Source: Pseudomonas putida
GTDB lineage: Bacteria > Pseudomonadota > Gammaproteobacteria > Pseudomonadales > Pseudomonadaceae
Direction of reading: 5' to 3'
Assembly: GCF_030159595.1 (NCBI RefSeq)
Contig: NZ_BSKJ01000004.1
Span: 163,747-227,746, forward strand
DNA length: 64,000 nt
Of the stretch, positions 32,180-42,208 are shown piece by piece. Each line of letters opens with the position of its first letter. Positions within the stretch are counted from its first letter, which is position 1. A program made the translations under genes and the position numbers. The notes beneath the pieces were generated by a model. It made no database searches. It had not been told where the DNA came from and saw nothing but the letters and a program-made list of their open reading frames with translations.

Positions 32180-34486
32180 GTGTTTACAGTTTCCCGTCCC
32201 ATGACTTGCGCTGGCCTGGCCGCTGCGCTGGTGGCCTTCAGCGTTAGCGTTCAGGCGCAGCCCGACCTTGATGCCAGTGCGCAGATCCGTCGAACCAGTT
32301 ACGCGGTGCCGCACATCGTGGCCAAGGATGAGCGTGGTCTGGGCTATGGTGTCGGCTACGCCTACGCGCAGGACAACGTGTGCCTGCTGGCCAACGAGGT
32401 GCTGACCGTGAGCGGCGAGCGGTCACGCCATTTCGGTGCCAAAGGCAAGACCCTGGAACAGCGTGACAACCTGGCCAGTGACCTGTTCTTCACCTGGCTC
32501 AACAGCCCGGCGGCGGTCAGCGCGTACTTGCAAGCGCAGCCTGCGCCGGTGAAGGCACTACTGGAGGGTTATGCCACTGGCTACAACCGGGCCTTGGCTG
32601 AGCGCCGCAGGCAAGGTTTGCCTGCCGAGTGTGGCAATGGCGAGTGGGTGCGGCCCATCAGTAGCGAGGACCTGGTCAAGTTGACCCGTCGGCTGCTGGC
32701 CGAGGGCGGTGTCGGGCAGTTCGTCGAGGCGCTGGCGGGGGCGCAACCACCTACGCAGGCCCGCCAGCAGGCGCCAGCGAGCTTCGCCGCTGCATTGGCG
32801 AGGCAGGAACGCTTCGCGACGGAGCGCGGTAGCAATGCCGTGGCGGTAGGCGCGCAGCGTTCGGCCAATGGTCGCGGCCTGTTGCTGGCGAATCCGCACT
32901 TTCCGTGGATGGGCGGCATGCGCTTTTACCAGATGCAACTGACTATCCCCGGTCAGCTCGATGTGATGGGGGCGGCGTTGCCGGGGCTGCCGATGATCAA
33001 CATCGGTTTCAACCGGCATCTGGCCTGGACGCACACCGTCGATACGTCGAATCACTTCACCCTGTACCGCTTGCAGCTTGATCCCAAGGACCCGACCCGT
33101 TACCTGCTCGATGGCAAGTCGCTCCCATTGGCTCGGCAAACCATCCGCGTTGCGGTCAAGGCTGAGGATGGCAGCCTGAGCCAGGTGGAACGGCAGGTCT
33201 ACAGCTCGCAATTCGGCCCGGTGGTGCAGTGGCCTGGGCGCCTGGATTGGGATGCACAGGCGGCCTACAGCTTGCGCGATGCCAACCTGGACAATACCCG
33301 GGTGCTGCAGCAGTGGTACCAGATCAACCGTGCCGACAGCCTGGCCGCGTTGAAAGGCTCGGTCGAGCAACTGCAGGGCATCCCATGGGTCAATACCCTG
33401 GCGGTGGACCAAGGCGGCCGGGCGTTGTACCTGAACCAGTCGGTGGTGCCATATGTGGATCAGCCACTGCTGGACGCCTGCAGCAACCCGAAAGGGCAGG
33501 GGCGCCTGGTGGTGTTGGATGGTTCGCGCAGCGCATGCCAGTGGAAGGTCGATGCACAGGCCGCGCAACCGGGCATCTTCCCCGCGCGGCTGCTGCCGAA
33601 CCTTGAGCGCGAAGACTTCGTGCAGAACTCCAACGACCCGGCCTGGATGGCCAACCCGGCGCAGCCGCTGACCGGTTACTCACCGTTGGTCAGCCGCAAT
33701 GACCAGCCGTTGGGCATGCGCGGGCGCTTTGCCCTGCAACGCCTGCAGGGCACGGCAAAGCTGGGCGTTGATGACCTGCAGCGCATGGTGACCGACGACG
33801 AGGTGTACTTGGCCAGCCTGGTGCTGCCAGACCTCCTGCAATGGTGCAAAGGCGCAAGCGCCGATGTGCAGCCCGTGTGCAGCAGCCTGGCGGCCTGGAA
33901 TGGCAAGGCCGACCTGGACAGTGGCATCGGCCTGGTGCATTTCCAGAACCTGTTCACTGCCCTGGCCGAGCACCCGGAAAGCTGGCGGGTGGCCTTCAAC
34001 CCGGCCGATCCGCAGCACACCCCGCGAGGCTTGGCAGTAGAGCAAGCGGCCGTGAGCAAGCTGGTGCACGAGGCTGCGCTGGCTTCGCTCAAGCAGGTGA
34101 ATGAAAGCGGCGTGGCGGGTGAGGCGCGTTGGGGGCAGGTACAGCAGGCGCTCGATGGCACACCGGTGCCGGGTGGCCCACAGGCGCTGGGCGTGTATAA
34201 CGCGATGTACAGTGTGCCGCACGGTCAGGGCAAGCGGCTGGTGGTGAGCGGTACCAGCTACCTGCAACTGGTCAGCTTTACCGACAAGGGGCCAGAGGCT
34301 CGTGGGTTGCTGGCGTTTTCCCAGTCAAGCGAAGCAGCTTCGGCGCATGCCAGTGACCAGACCAAGGCGTTCGCGGCCAAGCAACTGGCGGTGATTCCGT
34401 TTACCGAGGCGCAGATCAAGGCTGATCCGGAATATCGGGAAGTGCTGATCAGTGAAAGGGACAAGGGGGGAGTGGCACAGCAGTAA
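32180..34486 (+). CDS. pvdQ: Acyl-homoserine-lactone / pyoverdine-precursor acylase PvdQ
   Basis: The 768-residue precursor has a signal peptide (to about residue 27, SVSVQAQ) and the Ntn-hydrolase acylase fold. G217-S218-N219 in RGSNAVAVG is the self-cleavage site, making S218 the N-terminal nucleophile of the large subunit. NPHFPW, GFNRHLAWTHTVDTS and LRDANLDNTRVLQQWY follow as in PvdQ. The enzyme removes the fatty acid from the pyoverdine precursor in the periplasm and can also hydrolyse long-chain N-acyl homoserine lactones. I chose GTG 32180, 5 bases after GAGGAG; a GTG at 32174 lies inside that site. Confidence 0.92.
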   Translation: MFTVSRPMTCAGLAAALVAFSVSVQAQPDLDASAQIRRTSYAVPHIVAKDERGLGYGVGYAYAQDNVCLLANEVLTVSGERSRHFGAKGKTLEQRDNLASDLFFTWLNSPAAVSAYLQAQPAPVKALLEGYATGYNRALAERRRQGLPAECGNGEWVRPISSEDLVKLTRRLLAEGGVGQFVEALAGAQPPTQARQQAPASFAAALARQERFATERGSNAVAVGAQRSANGRGLLLANPHFPWMGGMRFYQMQLTIPGQLDVMGAALPGLPMINIGFNRHLAWTHTVDTSNHFTLYRLQLDPKDPTRYLLDGKSLPLARQTIRVAVKAEDGSLSQVERQVYSSQFGPVVQWPGRLDWDAQAAYSLRDANLDNTRVLQQWYQINRADSLAALKGSVEQLQGIPWVNTLAVDQGGRALYLNQSVVPYVDQPLLDACSNPKGQGRLVVLDGSRSACQWKVDAQAAQPGIFPARLLPNLEREDFVQNSNDPAWMANPAQPLTGYSPLVSRNDQPLGMRGRFALQRLQGTAKLGVDDLQRMVTDDEVYLASLVLPDLLQWCKGASADVQPVCSSLAAWNGKADLDSGIGLVHFQNLFTALAEHPESWRVAFNPADPQHTPRGLAVEQAAVSKLVHEAALASLKQVNESGVAGEARWGQVQQALDGTPVPGGPQALGVYNAMYSVPHGQGKRLVVSGTSYLQLVSFTDKGPEARGLLAFSQSSEAASAHASDQTKAFAAKQLAVIPFTEAQIKADPEYREVLISERDKGGVAQQ

Positions 34487-34500
34487 GGCATGCCGGCCTC

Positions 34501-34564
34501 TTCGCGGGTAAACCCGCTCCTACAGGATTTACGCGTCCGTTGTAGGAGCGGGTTTACCCGCGAA
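34501..34564. repeat. Inverted pair of REP elements
   Basis: The 24-base arm 34501-34524 (TTCGCGGGTAAACCCGCTCC...) is repeated as an exact reverse complement at 34541-34564 around a 16-base loop. It sits between the convergent pvdQ and lpxH genes and may close both transcripts. Confidence 0.9.
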
Positions 34565-34591
34565 AGGGCCGGCCCGGGCAACCCTGCACAC

Positions 34592-35314
34592 TCAGGAAAA
34601 CTCGAAAGGCGCCAGTTGAAACCCTTGCTCATCCACCTGCAAGGCCCAGCCCCGGCGGTCCCAGTCCCCCAGCACGATACGCCGTGCCGGCTGCCCATCG
34701 ACCACCAACTTGTGAATTGCTGGCCGGTGGGTATGGCCATGCACCAGCGTACGCACGCCATGCGCTGCCATCACCTTGGGCACTTCATCCGGTGTGACGT
34801 CGACAATCTCGGTAGACTTCATCCGCGTTTGCGTGCGGCTTTCGCTGCGCAGCTTGCGCGCCAGCTTGTAGCGGGCCGACAGCGGCAAGTGGCGCAAGAT
34901 CCACAAACTCAGCGGGTTGCGCAGTAAACGGCGCATCTTCATGTAGCCCAGGTCGCGGGTGCACAAGGTGTCGCCATGCATCAGCAGCACCTGCTCGCCG
35001 CCCAGCTCGATCACGCTGGGGTCGCTCAACAGCGTGCAGCCTGCTGCGTCGCAAAAGGTCTGACCAATCAGGAAGTCACGGTTGCCGTGCATCAGGTAGA
35101 TGGCCGTGCCGCTGTCGCTCAGCCGGCGCATGGCCTGGCAGATCGACTGCTGGAAGGGCGTCATGGCATCGTCGCCGATCCACGCTTCGAAGAAATCGCC
35201 AAGGATGTACAGTGCCTTGGCGTGCCGGGCACGACCGTCGAGCAGATCAAGAAACGCCCGGGCAATGTCCGGGCGTTCTTCTTGCAAATGCAGATCGGAG
35301 ATCAGCAGTATCAC
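34592..35314 (-). CDS. lpxH: UDP-2,3-diacylglucosamine diphosphatase
   Basis: The 240-residue protein is exactly the E. coli LpxH length and has the calcineurin-like metallophosphoesterase motifs: ISDLHL (5-10), [21 protein letters not shown] and [11 protein letters not shown]. It makes lipid X at the fourth step of lipid A synthesis. Translation starts at a GTG (35314) that overlaps the ppiB stop by 4 bases (GTGA), so the two are coupled. Confidence 0.95.
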   Translation of the reverse strand: MILLISDLHLQEERPDIARAFLDLLDGRARHAKALYILGDFFEAWIGDDAMTPFQQSICQAMRRLSDSGTAIYLMHGNRDFLIGQTFCDAAGCTLLSDPSVIELGGEQVLLMHGDTLCTRDLGYMKMRRLLRNPLSLWILRHLPLSARYKLARKLRSESRTQTRMKSTEIVDVTPDEVPKVMAAHGVRTLVHGHTHRPAIHKLVVDGQPARRIVLGDWDRRGWALQVDEQGFQLAPFEFS

Positions 35315-35814
35315 CCAATGATCTCGGCTTTCTCGATGATCACGTCTTCTTTCGGTACGTCCTGGTGGCCGGATTTGGAACCGGTGGCGACCTTCTCGAT
35401 AGCGTCGACCACTTCACGGCCTTCGATCACTTCGCCGAATACCGCGTAGCCCCAGCCCTGCACGTTCTTGCCGCTGTGGTTGAGGAAGTCGTTGTCCGAG
35501 GCGTTGATGAAGAACTGCGCCGAGGCAGAGTGCGGCTCCATGGTGCGGGCCATGGCGATGCTGTACTTGGCGTTTTTCAGGCCGTTGTCAGCTTCGTTCT
35601 GGATGCTGGCACGCTTGTCACGCTTTTCGTTCATGCCTGGCTCGAAACCGCCACCCTGGATCATGAAGCCCTTGATCACACGGTGGAAAACGGTGTTCGA
35701 GTAGTGGCCGGCTTCAACGTAAGCCAGGAAGTTGGCAACGGTCAGCGGGGCTTTTTCGGCGTTCAGTTGCAGGACGATGTCGCCGTGGTTGGTGCTCAGT
35801 TTGACTTTGGACAT
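35311..35814 (-). CDS. ppiB: Peptidyl-prolyl cis-trans isomerase B (cyclophilin)
   Basis: The 167-residue cytoplasmic cyclophilin starts [17 protein letters not shown] and has the active-site motifs [28 protein letters not shown] and [13 protein letters not shown]. No signal peptide is present, which separates PpiB from periplasmic PpiA. I took ATG 35814; the long open frame upstream covers the promoter region shared with glnS. lpxH follows with an overlapping start. Confidence 0.95.
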   Translation of the reverse strand: MSKVKLSTNHGDIVLQLNAEKAPLTVANFLAYVEAGHYSNTVFHRVIKGFMIQGGGFEPGMNEKRDKRASIQNEADNGLKNAKYSIAMARTMEPHSASAQFFINASDNDFLNHSGKNVQGWGYAVFGEVIEGREVVDAIEKVATGSKSGHQDVPKEDVIIEKAEIIG

Positions 35815-36061
35815 GCTGAAATTCGCTCTTTCAAGGCATTTTGGAATCGGGTGCACAGATGCGCGTATTGTCACCTGACGCAGGATCGGGCGACCGCGAC
35901 ACACAGGCGCGGTGGCCATTTTGCCAGGCTGCGGCAAAAAGCCGTGATAAATCACGCCAGTTTGTCCGGCCCCGGCTGTCAGCAGCTTGACTGCTTCGGC
36001 TATGATAGGCCCTTTGATTCAATCGGCCTACCCAGGCTGGACACATGCATTCAAGGATCCT

Positions 36062-37765
36062 ATGAGCAAGCCCACTGCCGACAACGCGCCCAACGCCGCT
36101 GCCAAAGGCGCCCCCGCTGTCCCTGCGAACTTCCTGCGGCCGATCATTCAGGCCGACCTGGACTCGGGCAAGCACAGCAGCATCGTCACCCGTTTCCCGC
36201 CGGAGCCCAATGGTTACCTGCACATCGGCCACGCCAAGTCGATCTGCGTCAACTTCGGCCTCGCCAAGGAATTCGGGGGCGTCTGTCACCTGCGTTTCGA
36301 CGACACCAACCCGGCCAAGGAAGACCAGGAGTACATCGACGCCATTCAAAGCGACGTCAAATGGCTGGGCTTCGACTGGGCCGGCGACGTGCGTTATGCG
36401 TCCAGCTATTTCGACCAGTTGCACGACTGGGCGGTCGAGCTGATCAAGCGTGGCAAGGCCTATGTCTGCGACCTGACCCCTGATCAAGCCAAGGAATACC
36501 GCGGCAACCTCAAGGAGCCGGGCAAGAACAGCCCGTTCCGCGAGCGCAGCGTGGAAGAAAACCTCGGCCTGTTCGCCCGCATGAAAGCCGGCGAGTTCAA
36601 GGACGGCGAGTGCGTACTGCGGGCCAAGATCGACATGGCCTCGCCGAACATGAACCTGCGCGATCCGATTCTTTATCGCATCCGCCATGCCCACCACCAC
36701 CAGACCGGTGACACCTGGTGCATCTACCCTAACTACGACTTTACCCACGGCCAGTCGGACGCTATCGAGGGCATTACCCACTCGATCTGCACCCTGGAAT
36801 TCGAAGGGCATCGTCCGCTGTACGAGTGGTTCCTCGACAACCTGCCGGTGCCGGCGCACCCGCGCCAGTACGAGTTCAGCCGCCTGAACCTGAACTACAC
36901 CATCACGTCCAAGCGCAAGCTCAAGCAGCTGGTTGATGAAAAGCACGTCGACGCCTGGGACGACCCACGCATGTCGACCCTGTCCGGCTTCCGTCGCCGT
37001 GGCTACACCCCGGCATCGATCCGCAATTTCTGCGAAATGATCGGCACCAACCGCTCCGACGGCGTGGTCGACATGTCGATGCTCGAATTCAGCATCCGTG
37101 ACGACCTCGACCGCACCGCACCGCGTGCCATGTGCGTGCTGCGCCCGCTGAAAGTGGTCATCACCAATTACCCTGAGGGCCAGGTCGAGCAGCTCGAACT
37201 GCCGCGCCACCCGAAGGAAGACATGGGCGTGCGTGTGCTGCCGTTCGCGCGCGAGCTGTACATCGACCGCGACGACTTCATGGAAGAGCCGCCGAAGGGC
37301 TACAAGCGCCTGGAACCGGCTGGTGAAGTGCGTCTGCGTGGCAGCTATGTGATCCGCGCCGACGAGGCCATCAAGGACGCCGACGGTAACATCGTCGAGC
37401 TGCGCTGCTCGTACGACCCGGACACCCTGGGCAAGAACCCTGAAGGCCGCAAGGTCAAGGGCGTGATCCACTGGGTGCCGGCCGAAGGCAGCGTCGAGTG
37501 CGAAGTGCGCCTGTACGACCGCCTGTTCCGCTCGCCGAACCCGGAAAAGACCGAAGAGGGCGGTAGCTTCCTCGACAACATCAACCCGGATTCGCTGCAA
37601 GTGCTCAGTGGTTGCCGTGCCGAGCCGTCGCTGGCCCAGGCGCAGCCCGAGGACCGCTTCCAGTTCGAGCGTGAAGGCTACTTCTGCGCCGACCTGAAAG
37701 ACAGCCAGCCGGGCCGCCCGGTGTTCAACCGCACTGTCACCTTGCGTGACTCCTGGGGCAGCTGA
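36062..37765 (+). CDS. glnS: Glutaminyl-tRNA synthetase
   Basis: The 567-residue class I synthetase has the HIGH motif ([15 protein letters not shown], about 43-57), the KMSKS equivalent [10 protein letters not shown] and two C-terminal beta-barrel domains for anticodon recognition. It charges tRNA-Gln with glutamine. The N-terminus is slightly longer than in E. coli (alanine-rich, about 20 residues). It is divergent from ppiB and followed 9 bases later by cysS, which is probably co-transcribed. Confidence 0.97.
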   Translation: MSKPTADNAPNAAAKGAPAVPANFLRPIIQADLDSGKHSSIVTRFPPEPNGYLHIGHAKSICVNFGLAKEFGGVCHLRFDDTNPAKEDQEYIDAIQSDVKWLGFDWAGDVRYASSYFDQLHDWAVELIKRGKAYVCDLTPDQAKEYRGNLKEPGKNSPFRERSVEENLGLFARMKAGEFKDGECVLRAKIDMASPNMNLRDPILYRIRHAHHHQTGDTWCIYPNYDFTHGQSDAIEGITHSICTLEFEGHRPLYEWFLDNLPVPAHPRQYEFSRLNLNYTITSKRKLKQLVDEKHVDAWDDPRMSTLSGFRRRGYTPASIRNFCEMIGTNRSDGVVDMSMLEFSIRDDLDRTAPRAMCVLRPLKVVITNYPEGQVEQLELPRHPKEDMGVRVLPFARELYIDRDDFMEEPPKGYKRLEPAGEVRLRGSYVIRADEAIKDADGNIVELRCSYDPDTLGKNPEGRKVKGVIHWVPAEGSVECEVRLYDRLFRSPNPEKTEEGGSFLDNINPDSLQVLSGCRAEPSLAQAQPEDRFQFEREGYFCADLKDSQPGRPVFNRTVTLRDSWGS

Positions 37766-37774
37766 GGAAACGCC

Positions 37775-39157
37775 GTGCTTACCATCTACAACACCCTGAG
37801 CAAAGCGAAGGAAACCTTCAAGCCGCTGGATGGCAACAAGGTGCGCATGTATGTGTGCGGCATGACCGTGTACGACTACTGCCACCTGGGCCATGGCCGC
37901 AGCATGGTGGCCTTCGACCTGGTCACCCGCTGGCTGCGCAAGAGCGGCTACGACCTGACCTATGTGCGCAACATCACCGACATCGATGACAAGATCATCA
38001 ACCGGGCCAACGAGAACGGCGAAACCTTCGACGCCCTGACCGCCCGCATGATCGACGCGATGCACGAAGACGAGCGCCGCCTGAACATCCTGCCGCCAGA
38101 CCAGGAGCCGCGTGCCACCGACCATATCGCCGGCATGCACGCGATGATCCAGACCCTGATCGACAAGGGTTACGCCTACGCCCCGGGCAATGGCGACGTG
38201 TATTACCGCGTTGGCAAGTTCGTCGGCTATGGCAAGCTGTCGCGCAAGAAGATCGAAGACCTGCGCATCGGTGCACGCATCGAGGTCGACGAAGCCAAGC
38301 AAGACCCGCTCGACTTCGTACTGTGGAAAGGCGTCAAACCGGGCGAGCCGAGCTGGGAGTCGCCATGGGGCCCGGGCCGTCCGGGCTGGCACATCGAGTG
38401 CTCGGTGATGTCCACCTGCTGCCTGGGCGAGAGCTTTGACATCCACGGCGGTGGCAGCGACCTGGAGTTCCCGCACCACGAGAACGAGATTGCCCAGAGC
38501 GAGGCCGCCACTGGCAAGCAGTACGCCAACGCCTGGATGCACTGCGGCATGATCCGTATCAATGGCGAGAAGATGTCCAAGTCGTTGAACAACTTCTTCA
38601 CCCTCCGTGACGTGCTGGAAAAGTACCACCCGGAAGTGGTGCGTTACTTGCTGGTGGCCAGCCACTACCGCAGCGCGATCAACTACTCCGAAGACAGCCT
38701 GCGTGACGCCAAGGGCGCGCTGGAGCGCTTCTACCACGCCCTGCGCGGCTTGCCACGAGTGGCAGCCAAGGGTGGCGAAGCGTTCGTCGAGCGCTTCAGC
38801 GTGGCGATGAACGACGACTTCGGTACCCCTGAAGCCTGCGCCGTGCTGTTCGACCTGGTGCGTGAGATCAACCGCCTGCGCGACAGCGACCCGGAGGCCG
38901 CTGCTGGCCTGGCTGGCCGCCTGCGCGAGCTGGGTGAGGTGCTGGGTGTCCTGCAACTGGAGGCTGATGACTTCCTGCGTGCCGGTGCCGAAGGCAAGGT
39001 CGATGCGGCCGAGGTTGAAAGCCTGATTCAGGCGCGCTTGCAGGCACGTACCGACAAGAACTGGGCCGAGTCGGACCGTATTCGCGACCAGCTCACCGCC
39101 ATGGGTGTGGTGCTGGAGGACAGCAAGGGCACCACTACCTGGCGTCTGGCTGACTGA
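37775..39157 (+). CDS. cysS: Cysteinyl-tRNA synthetase
   Basis: The 460-residue class I synthetase begins at GTG 37775 with GAGGAA upstream. It shows [16 protein letters not shown] (first zinc cysteine and HIGH motif), the zinc ligands in [19 protein letters not shown], then [10 protein letters not shown] and the KMSKS loop ([10 protein letters not shown]). It charges tRNA-Cys. It lies 9 bases after glnS and ends at a good terminator. Confidence 0.97.
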   Translation: MLTIYNTLSKAKETFKPLDGNKVRMYVCGMTVYDYCHLGHGRSMVAFDLVTRWLRKSGYDLTYVRNITDIDDKIINRANENGETFDALTARMIDAMHEDERRLNILPPDQEPRATDHIAGMHAMIQTLIDKGYAYAPGNGDVYYRVGKFVGYGKLSRKKIEDLRIGARIEVDEAKQDPLDFVLWKGVKPGEPSWESPWGPGRPGWHIECSVMSTCCLGESFDIHGGGSDLEFPHHENEIAQSEAATGKQYANAWMHCGMIRINGEKMSKSLNNFFTLRDVLEKYHPEVVRYLLVASHYRSAINYSEDSLRDAKGALERFYHALRGLPRVAAKGGEAFVERFSVAMNDDFGTPEACAVLFDLVREINRLRDSDPEAAAGLAGRLRELGEVLGVLQLEADDFLRAGAEGKVDAAEVESLIQARLQARTDKNWAESDRIRDQLTAMGVVLEDSKGTTTWRLAD

Positions 39158-39168
39158 TCGGTGTAAAT

Positions 39169-39194
39169 GGGGCTGCTTTGCAGCCCCAGCTTTT
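39169..39194 (+). terminator. Rho-independent terminator after cysS
   Basis: GGGGCTG, loop CTTTG, CAGCCCC is followed by AGCTTTT. It lies 11 bases after the cysS stop and just before the convergent sensor kinase gene end. Confidence 0.75.
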
Positions 39195-40584
39195 ACTTGG
39201 CTAGCCCCGCCAGTGGGCAATGCAGCACTAACTTCGCCCCACCCAACTCACTTTCTCCAATCTCCAGCCCGAACCCGTGCAGGTCGACGATCGCCGCAAC
39301 GATCGACAAACCCAGCCCGAACCCGGCATGGCGATGGCCTTCATCGCTGCGATAGAACCGCTTCAGCACCGCAGTCCGCTCTTCTTCGGGAATACCCGGC
39401 CCGCTGTCCTCGATGGCCAGGTGCACGCCGGTCTCGTCCTGTGTCGCGCAAATCCGCACTTGCCCACCTTCGGGCGTGAACTTGATTGCATTGCCCACCA
39501 GGTTGGCCAGTGCCTCGAACAGCAGTTCGCGGTCACCGTGCAGAGCCGGCAGCTGCGCGGGCTGGTGCAATTCCAGATGAATACCACCATCTTCGGCCAA
39601 CGGCAGGTAAAAGTCGTGCAGTTCGACCAGCAAATCATGCGGGTCCAGCTGAACGAAGCCGGCCCGGCGCTGGCGATCTTCCAGCTCGCTGATGCGTAAC
39701 AATCCGCGAAAACGTGCCATCAGGGTGTCGGTTTCGCCGATGGCCTGGTCCAGTGCCTCGGCTTGCGCAGAATCCACATCGCTTTGCTGGCGAATGCGGT
39801 ACAGCTGGGCGCGCAGGCGGGTGAGCGGAGTGCGCAGGTCATGGGCAATGTTGTCGCACACGCCCTTGACCTCATGCATCAGTCGCTCGATACGGTCGAG
39901 CATGGCGTTGACGATGGCTGCCAGCATGTCCAGCTCATCGCGCCGGGTCGACAACGGCAGGCGGTGGGTCAGGTCGCCAGCGACGATCAGCTCGGCCTGG
40001 GCCTGGATCGCGCGGATACGCTTGAGCGGCCTGCGCCGCAGCAGATACCAACCGGCAAAACCGGGGATCAGGGTGAGCGAGATGCCCCAGAGCAGGGCAT
40101 GCAGGATGATCCGGGTAACCACGAACAGCGAGCCGTTGTCACGTACCAGTACCAGCCAGCGGCCATCCTGCACCTTGATCGCCACCGCGTCGCAGCTGTC
40201 GCGGGGCATGCGTGGGTCGTCGGCATCCAGGCAGCGCTTCAGTTCATGGACCTTGCCGTCCAGGCCAAGCTCTGCAGGCAGTGTGCGTACGCTCCCGCCG
40301 AGCGGGTTGAGCTGGCTGTCGAACAGGCCGTAGGCGTCGAAGCTGCGATCTTCGAACGCTTGGCTGGCGACCAGTGCGTCGTCCAGCTGCTTGCCGCTCA
40401 TGTGCGCGAACAGGTGCTGGCGTTGCAGCATGGAGTGGCGGGTGAGTTTGTTCAGGTAGCTGGATACCTCGAAATACAGCACCCCCATGAGGATGCTGCT
40501 CCAGGCCACGAACAGAAAGCTGTACAGCGCCAGCAGGCGGCTGGTAGACGAGCTCCAGCCTTTAGACGGGTTCAGCAATGGCAT
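39193..40584 (-). CDS. Two-component sensor histidine kinase
   Basis: The 463-residue protein has two membrane helices (about 17-38 and 157-182) around a periplasmic domain of about 118 residues, a HAMP linker (RRPLKRIRAIQAQAELIVAG), the phospho-acceptor H248 in IAHDLRTPLTRLRAQL, and the ATPase boxes NLVGNAIKFTPEGG and EDSGPGIPEEE. It is a membrane sensor of the EnvZ/CopS-like class. Its start overlaps the response regulator end by 23 bases. The signal cannot be inferred from the neighbours. Confidence 0.93.
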   Translation of the reverse strand: MPLLNPSKGWSSSTSRLLALYSFLFVAWSSILMGVLYFEVSSYLNKLTRHSMLQRQHLFAHMSGKQLDDALVASQAFEDRSFDAYGLFDSQLNPLGGSVRTLPAELGLDGKVHELKRCLDADDPRMPRDSCDAVAIKVQDGRWLVLVRDNGSLFVVTRIILHALLWGISLTLIPGFAGWYLLRRRPLKRIRAIQAQAELIVAGDLTHRLPLSTRRDELDMLAAIVNAMLDRIERLMHEVKGVCDNIAHDLRTPLTRLRAQLYRIRQQSDVDSAQAEALDQAIGETDTLMARFRGLLRISELEDRQRRAGFVQLDPHDLLVELHDFYLPLAEDGGIHLELHQPAQLPALHGDRELLFEALANLVGNAIKFTPEGGQVRICATQDETGVHLAIEDSGPGIPEEERTAVLKRFYRSDEGHRHAGFGLGLSIVAAIVDLHGFGLEIGESELGGAKLVLHCPLAGLAK

Positions 40585-41242
40585 AGCCGGAGCCCCGTAC
40601 CGTACGGATCAGCGGCGACTGGCCGGGAGAGTCGATTTTCTTGCGCAGGCGGCCGATGTGCACGTCGATCAGGTTAGTGCCCGGGTCGAAGTGGTAGCCC
40701 CAGACTTCCTCGAAAATCATCATCCGCGTGATCACCTGGCCGCTGTGGCGCATCAGGTACTCCAGCAGCTTGTACTCGGTGGGCAGCAGGTTGAGGGTGT
40801 TATCGCCGCGGCGTGCCTCGTGGCTGATCAGGTCCAGTTGCAGGTCGGCGACCTGCAGGCGGGTCTGGGTCATGGGCACGCTGTTGCGGCGCAGCAATAC
40901 CTCGACCCGCGCGGCCATCTCGTCGGAGGCAAACGGCTTGGTCAGGTAGTCATCACCGCCGGCACGCAGGCCACGCACCCGCTCATCGACGTCGGAGAGG
41001 GCGCTGATCATCAGGATCGGCGTGGCGATCTTGAGGCTGCGCAGGGTGGTGACGATGGTCAGGCCATCGACCTCGGGCAGCATGCGGTCGAGTGTGATCA
41101 GGTCGTAGCCGCCGGCAATGGCTTTGGCCAGGCCTTCACGGCCATTGTCGGCCCAATCCACGTCCAGGCCGTGGCTGGTAAGTTCGGCGACGATTTCCTG
41201 GCCGGTGACGGCGTCGTCTTCGATGGTCAGTACGCGAGGCAT
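40562..41242 (-). CDS. OmpR/PhoB-family response regulator
   Basis: The 226-residue protein has a receiver domain (TIEDDAVTG at the start, phospho-acceptor D52 in LITLDRMLPEVDG, switch lysine in DDYLTKPFA) and a C-terminal winged helix (LLPTEYKLLEYLMRHSGQVI, VDVHIGRLRKKID). ATG 41242 follows AGGAA. It is the partner of the overlapping histidine kinase. Its target genes are not evident here. Confidence 0.94.
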   Translation of the reverse strand: MPRVLTIEDDAVTGQEIVAELTSHGLDVDWADNGREGLAKAIAGGYDLITLDRMLPEVDGLTIVTTLRSLKIATPILMISALSDVDERVRGLRAGGDDYLTKPFASDEMAARVEVLLRRNSVPMTQTRLQVADLQLDLISHEARRGDNTLNLLPTEYKLLEYLMRHSGQVITRMMIFEEVWGYHFDPGTNLIDVHIGRLRKKIDSPGQSPLIRTVRGSGYAIAEPV

Positions 41243-41316
41243 GCTGGTTCCTGGGCATCTAATAGAGATTTGATTGTGCCAAAGAATAGACAACCGGCGA
41301 TTTAAGAAAAATTCAT

Positions 41317-42012
41317 CTAGCGTGCGCCGATACCCTCGGCATGCATGATCTGCGCGATGATCGGCACCGGGGTCATCAGGTGCGAGCGCATCATGGCGCT
41401 GGCGCGCTTGGCGTCGCGGGCGAGGATCACCTCCACCAGTGCCGCGTGCTCTTGGCGCTTGAGCTCCAGCGCCTGTTCGGAAAACACCGTCTGCGTCAGC
41501 CACAGGTGGCGGTAGCGCTCGGCCTGGTCGAACAGGTAGGTGCGCGCTTGCAGCAGGTGCTTGGAGCCGCAGCCCGAAGCGATGGCGGTATGAAACGCTT
41601 TGTGCCGCTCATCCCACACATCCAGGCGCTGCTCGCGGGTTTTGACCTCCACTACCTTGGCCAGTGTATGCGAGTGGGCCAGCACGGACGCCTCCCAGGT
41701 GTCATCGCCGCGCTCGATGGCCAATGCAATGATCATCGCTTCCAGGTTGGCGCGGGCATCGTAGATGTCGTTCATCTCGTCCAGCGACATGGGTGCCACC
41801 CGATAGCCCTTCTGGCTGATCGCGTTGACCAGGTGCTCGGCCACCAGTTGTGACAGTGCTTCACGCAGCGGGCCCACGCCGAGGTCGTAGCGTTCCTTCA
41901 GGGTGCTCATCAACAGTTTTTCACCCGGCTTGAACACGCCACGGATGATGTCCTTCTTGAGCCTCTCATACCCGCTGAATGCTGAGTTTTGTCGGGGGGC
42001 GAGCGCTTCCAA
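41317..42012 (-). CDS. glaR: GntR-family regulator of glutarate hydroxylation (GlaR/CsiR-like)
   Basis: The 231-residue FCD-type GntR protein has a winged helix (GYERLKKDIIRGVFKPGEKL, RYDLGVGPLREALSQLVAEH) nearly identical in pattern to E. coli GlaR/CsiR, and a C-terminal effector domain (DARANLEAMIIALAIERG, LVEVILARDAKRASAMMRSH). I chose a TTG start at 42012 because GAGGAAC lies 8 bases upstream and the protein then has the family length. It is divergent from glaH and presumably represses it until glutarate is present. The operator is at 42105-42120. Confidence 0.9.
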   Translation of the reverse strand: MEALAPRQNSAFSGYERLKKDIIRGVFKPGEKLLMSTLKERYDLGVGPLREALSQLVAEHLVNAISQKGYRVAPMSLDEMNDIYDARANLEAMIIALAIERGDDTWEASVLAHSHTLAKVVEVKTREQRLDVWDERHKAFHTAIASGCGSKHLLQARTYLFDQAERYRHLWLTQTVFSEQALELKRQEHAALVEVILARDAKRASAMMRSHLMTPVPIIAQIMHAEGIGAR

Positions 42013-42104
42013 GATCCTGTTCCTCAAAACGTTTTGGCGATCATACCGAAACCGTCTGCTGACGAAAAACAATGGACAATCACGGTCAATGGCTACGAAA
42101 TATA

Positions 42105-42120
42105 AAAATGTAGACATTTT
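42105..42120. promoter_or_regulatory. GlaR operator
   Basis: AAAATGT, two bases, ACATTTT is a perfect palindrome midway between glaR and glaH (about 90 bases from each start). It contains ATGT-N5-TTTT, a pattern reported for E. coli GlaR/CsiR sites. The position fits repression of both genes. Confidence 0.65.
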
Positions 42121-42208
42121 GCGTGAGTGGCGATATTTTTAGCTCGCCCGCACTGATCCAGGTCACCACCTGGCGGCGCCAACCACCTTTTTTTGCCAGG
42201 ACACTGCC

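Noticed and set aside
35831..39220. A 1129-codon open frame on the minus strand
   Set aside because: It lies opposite glnS and cysS, whose motifs are unmistakable. The antisense protein is a valine/histidine/leucine-rich translation of GC-biased codons with no domain.
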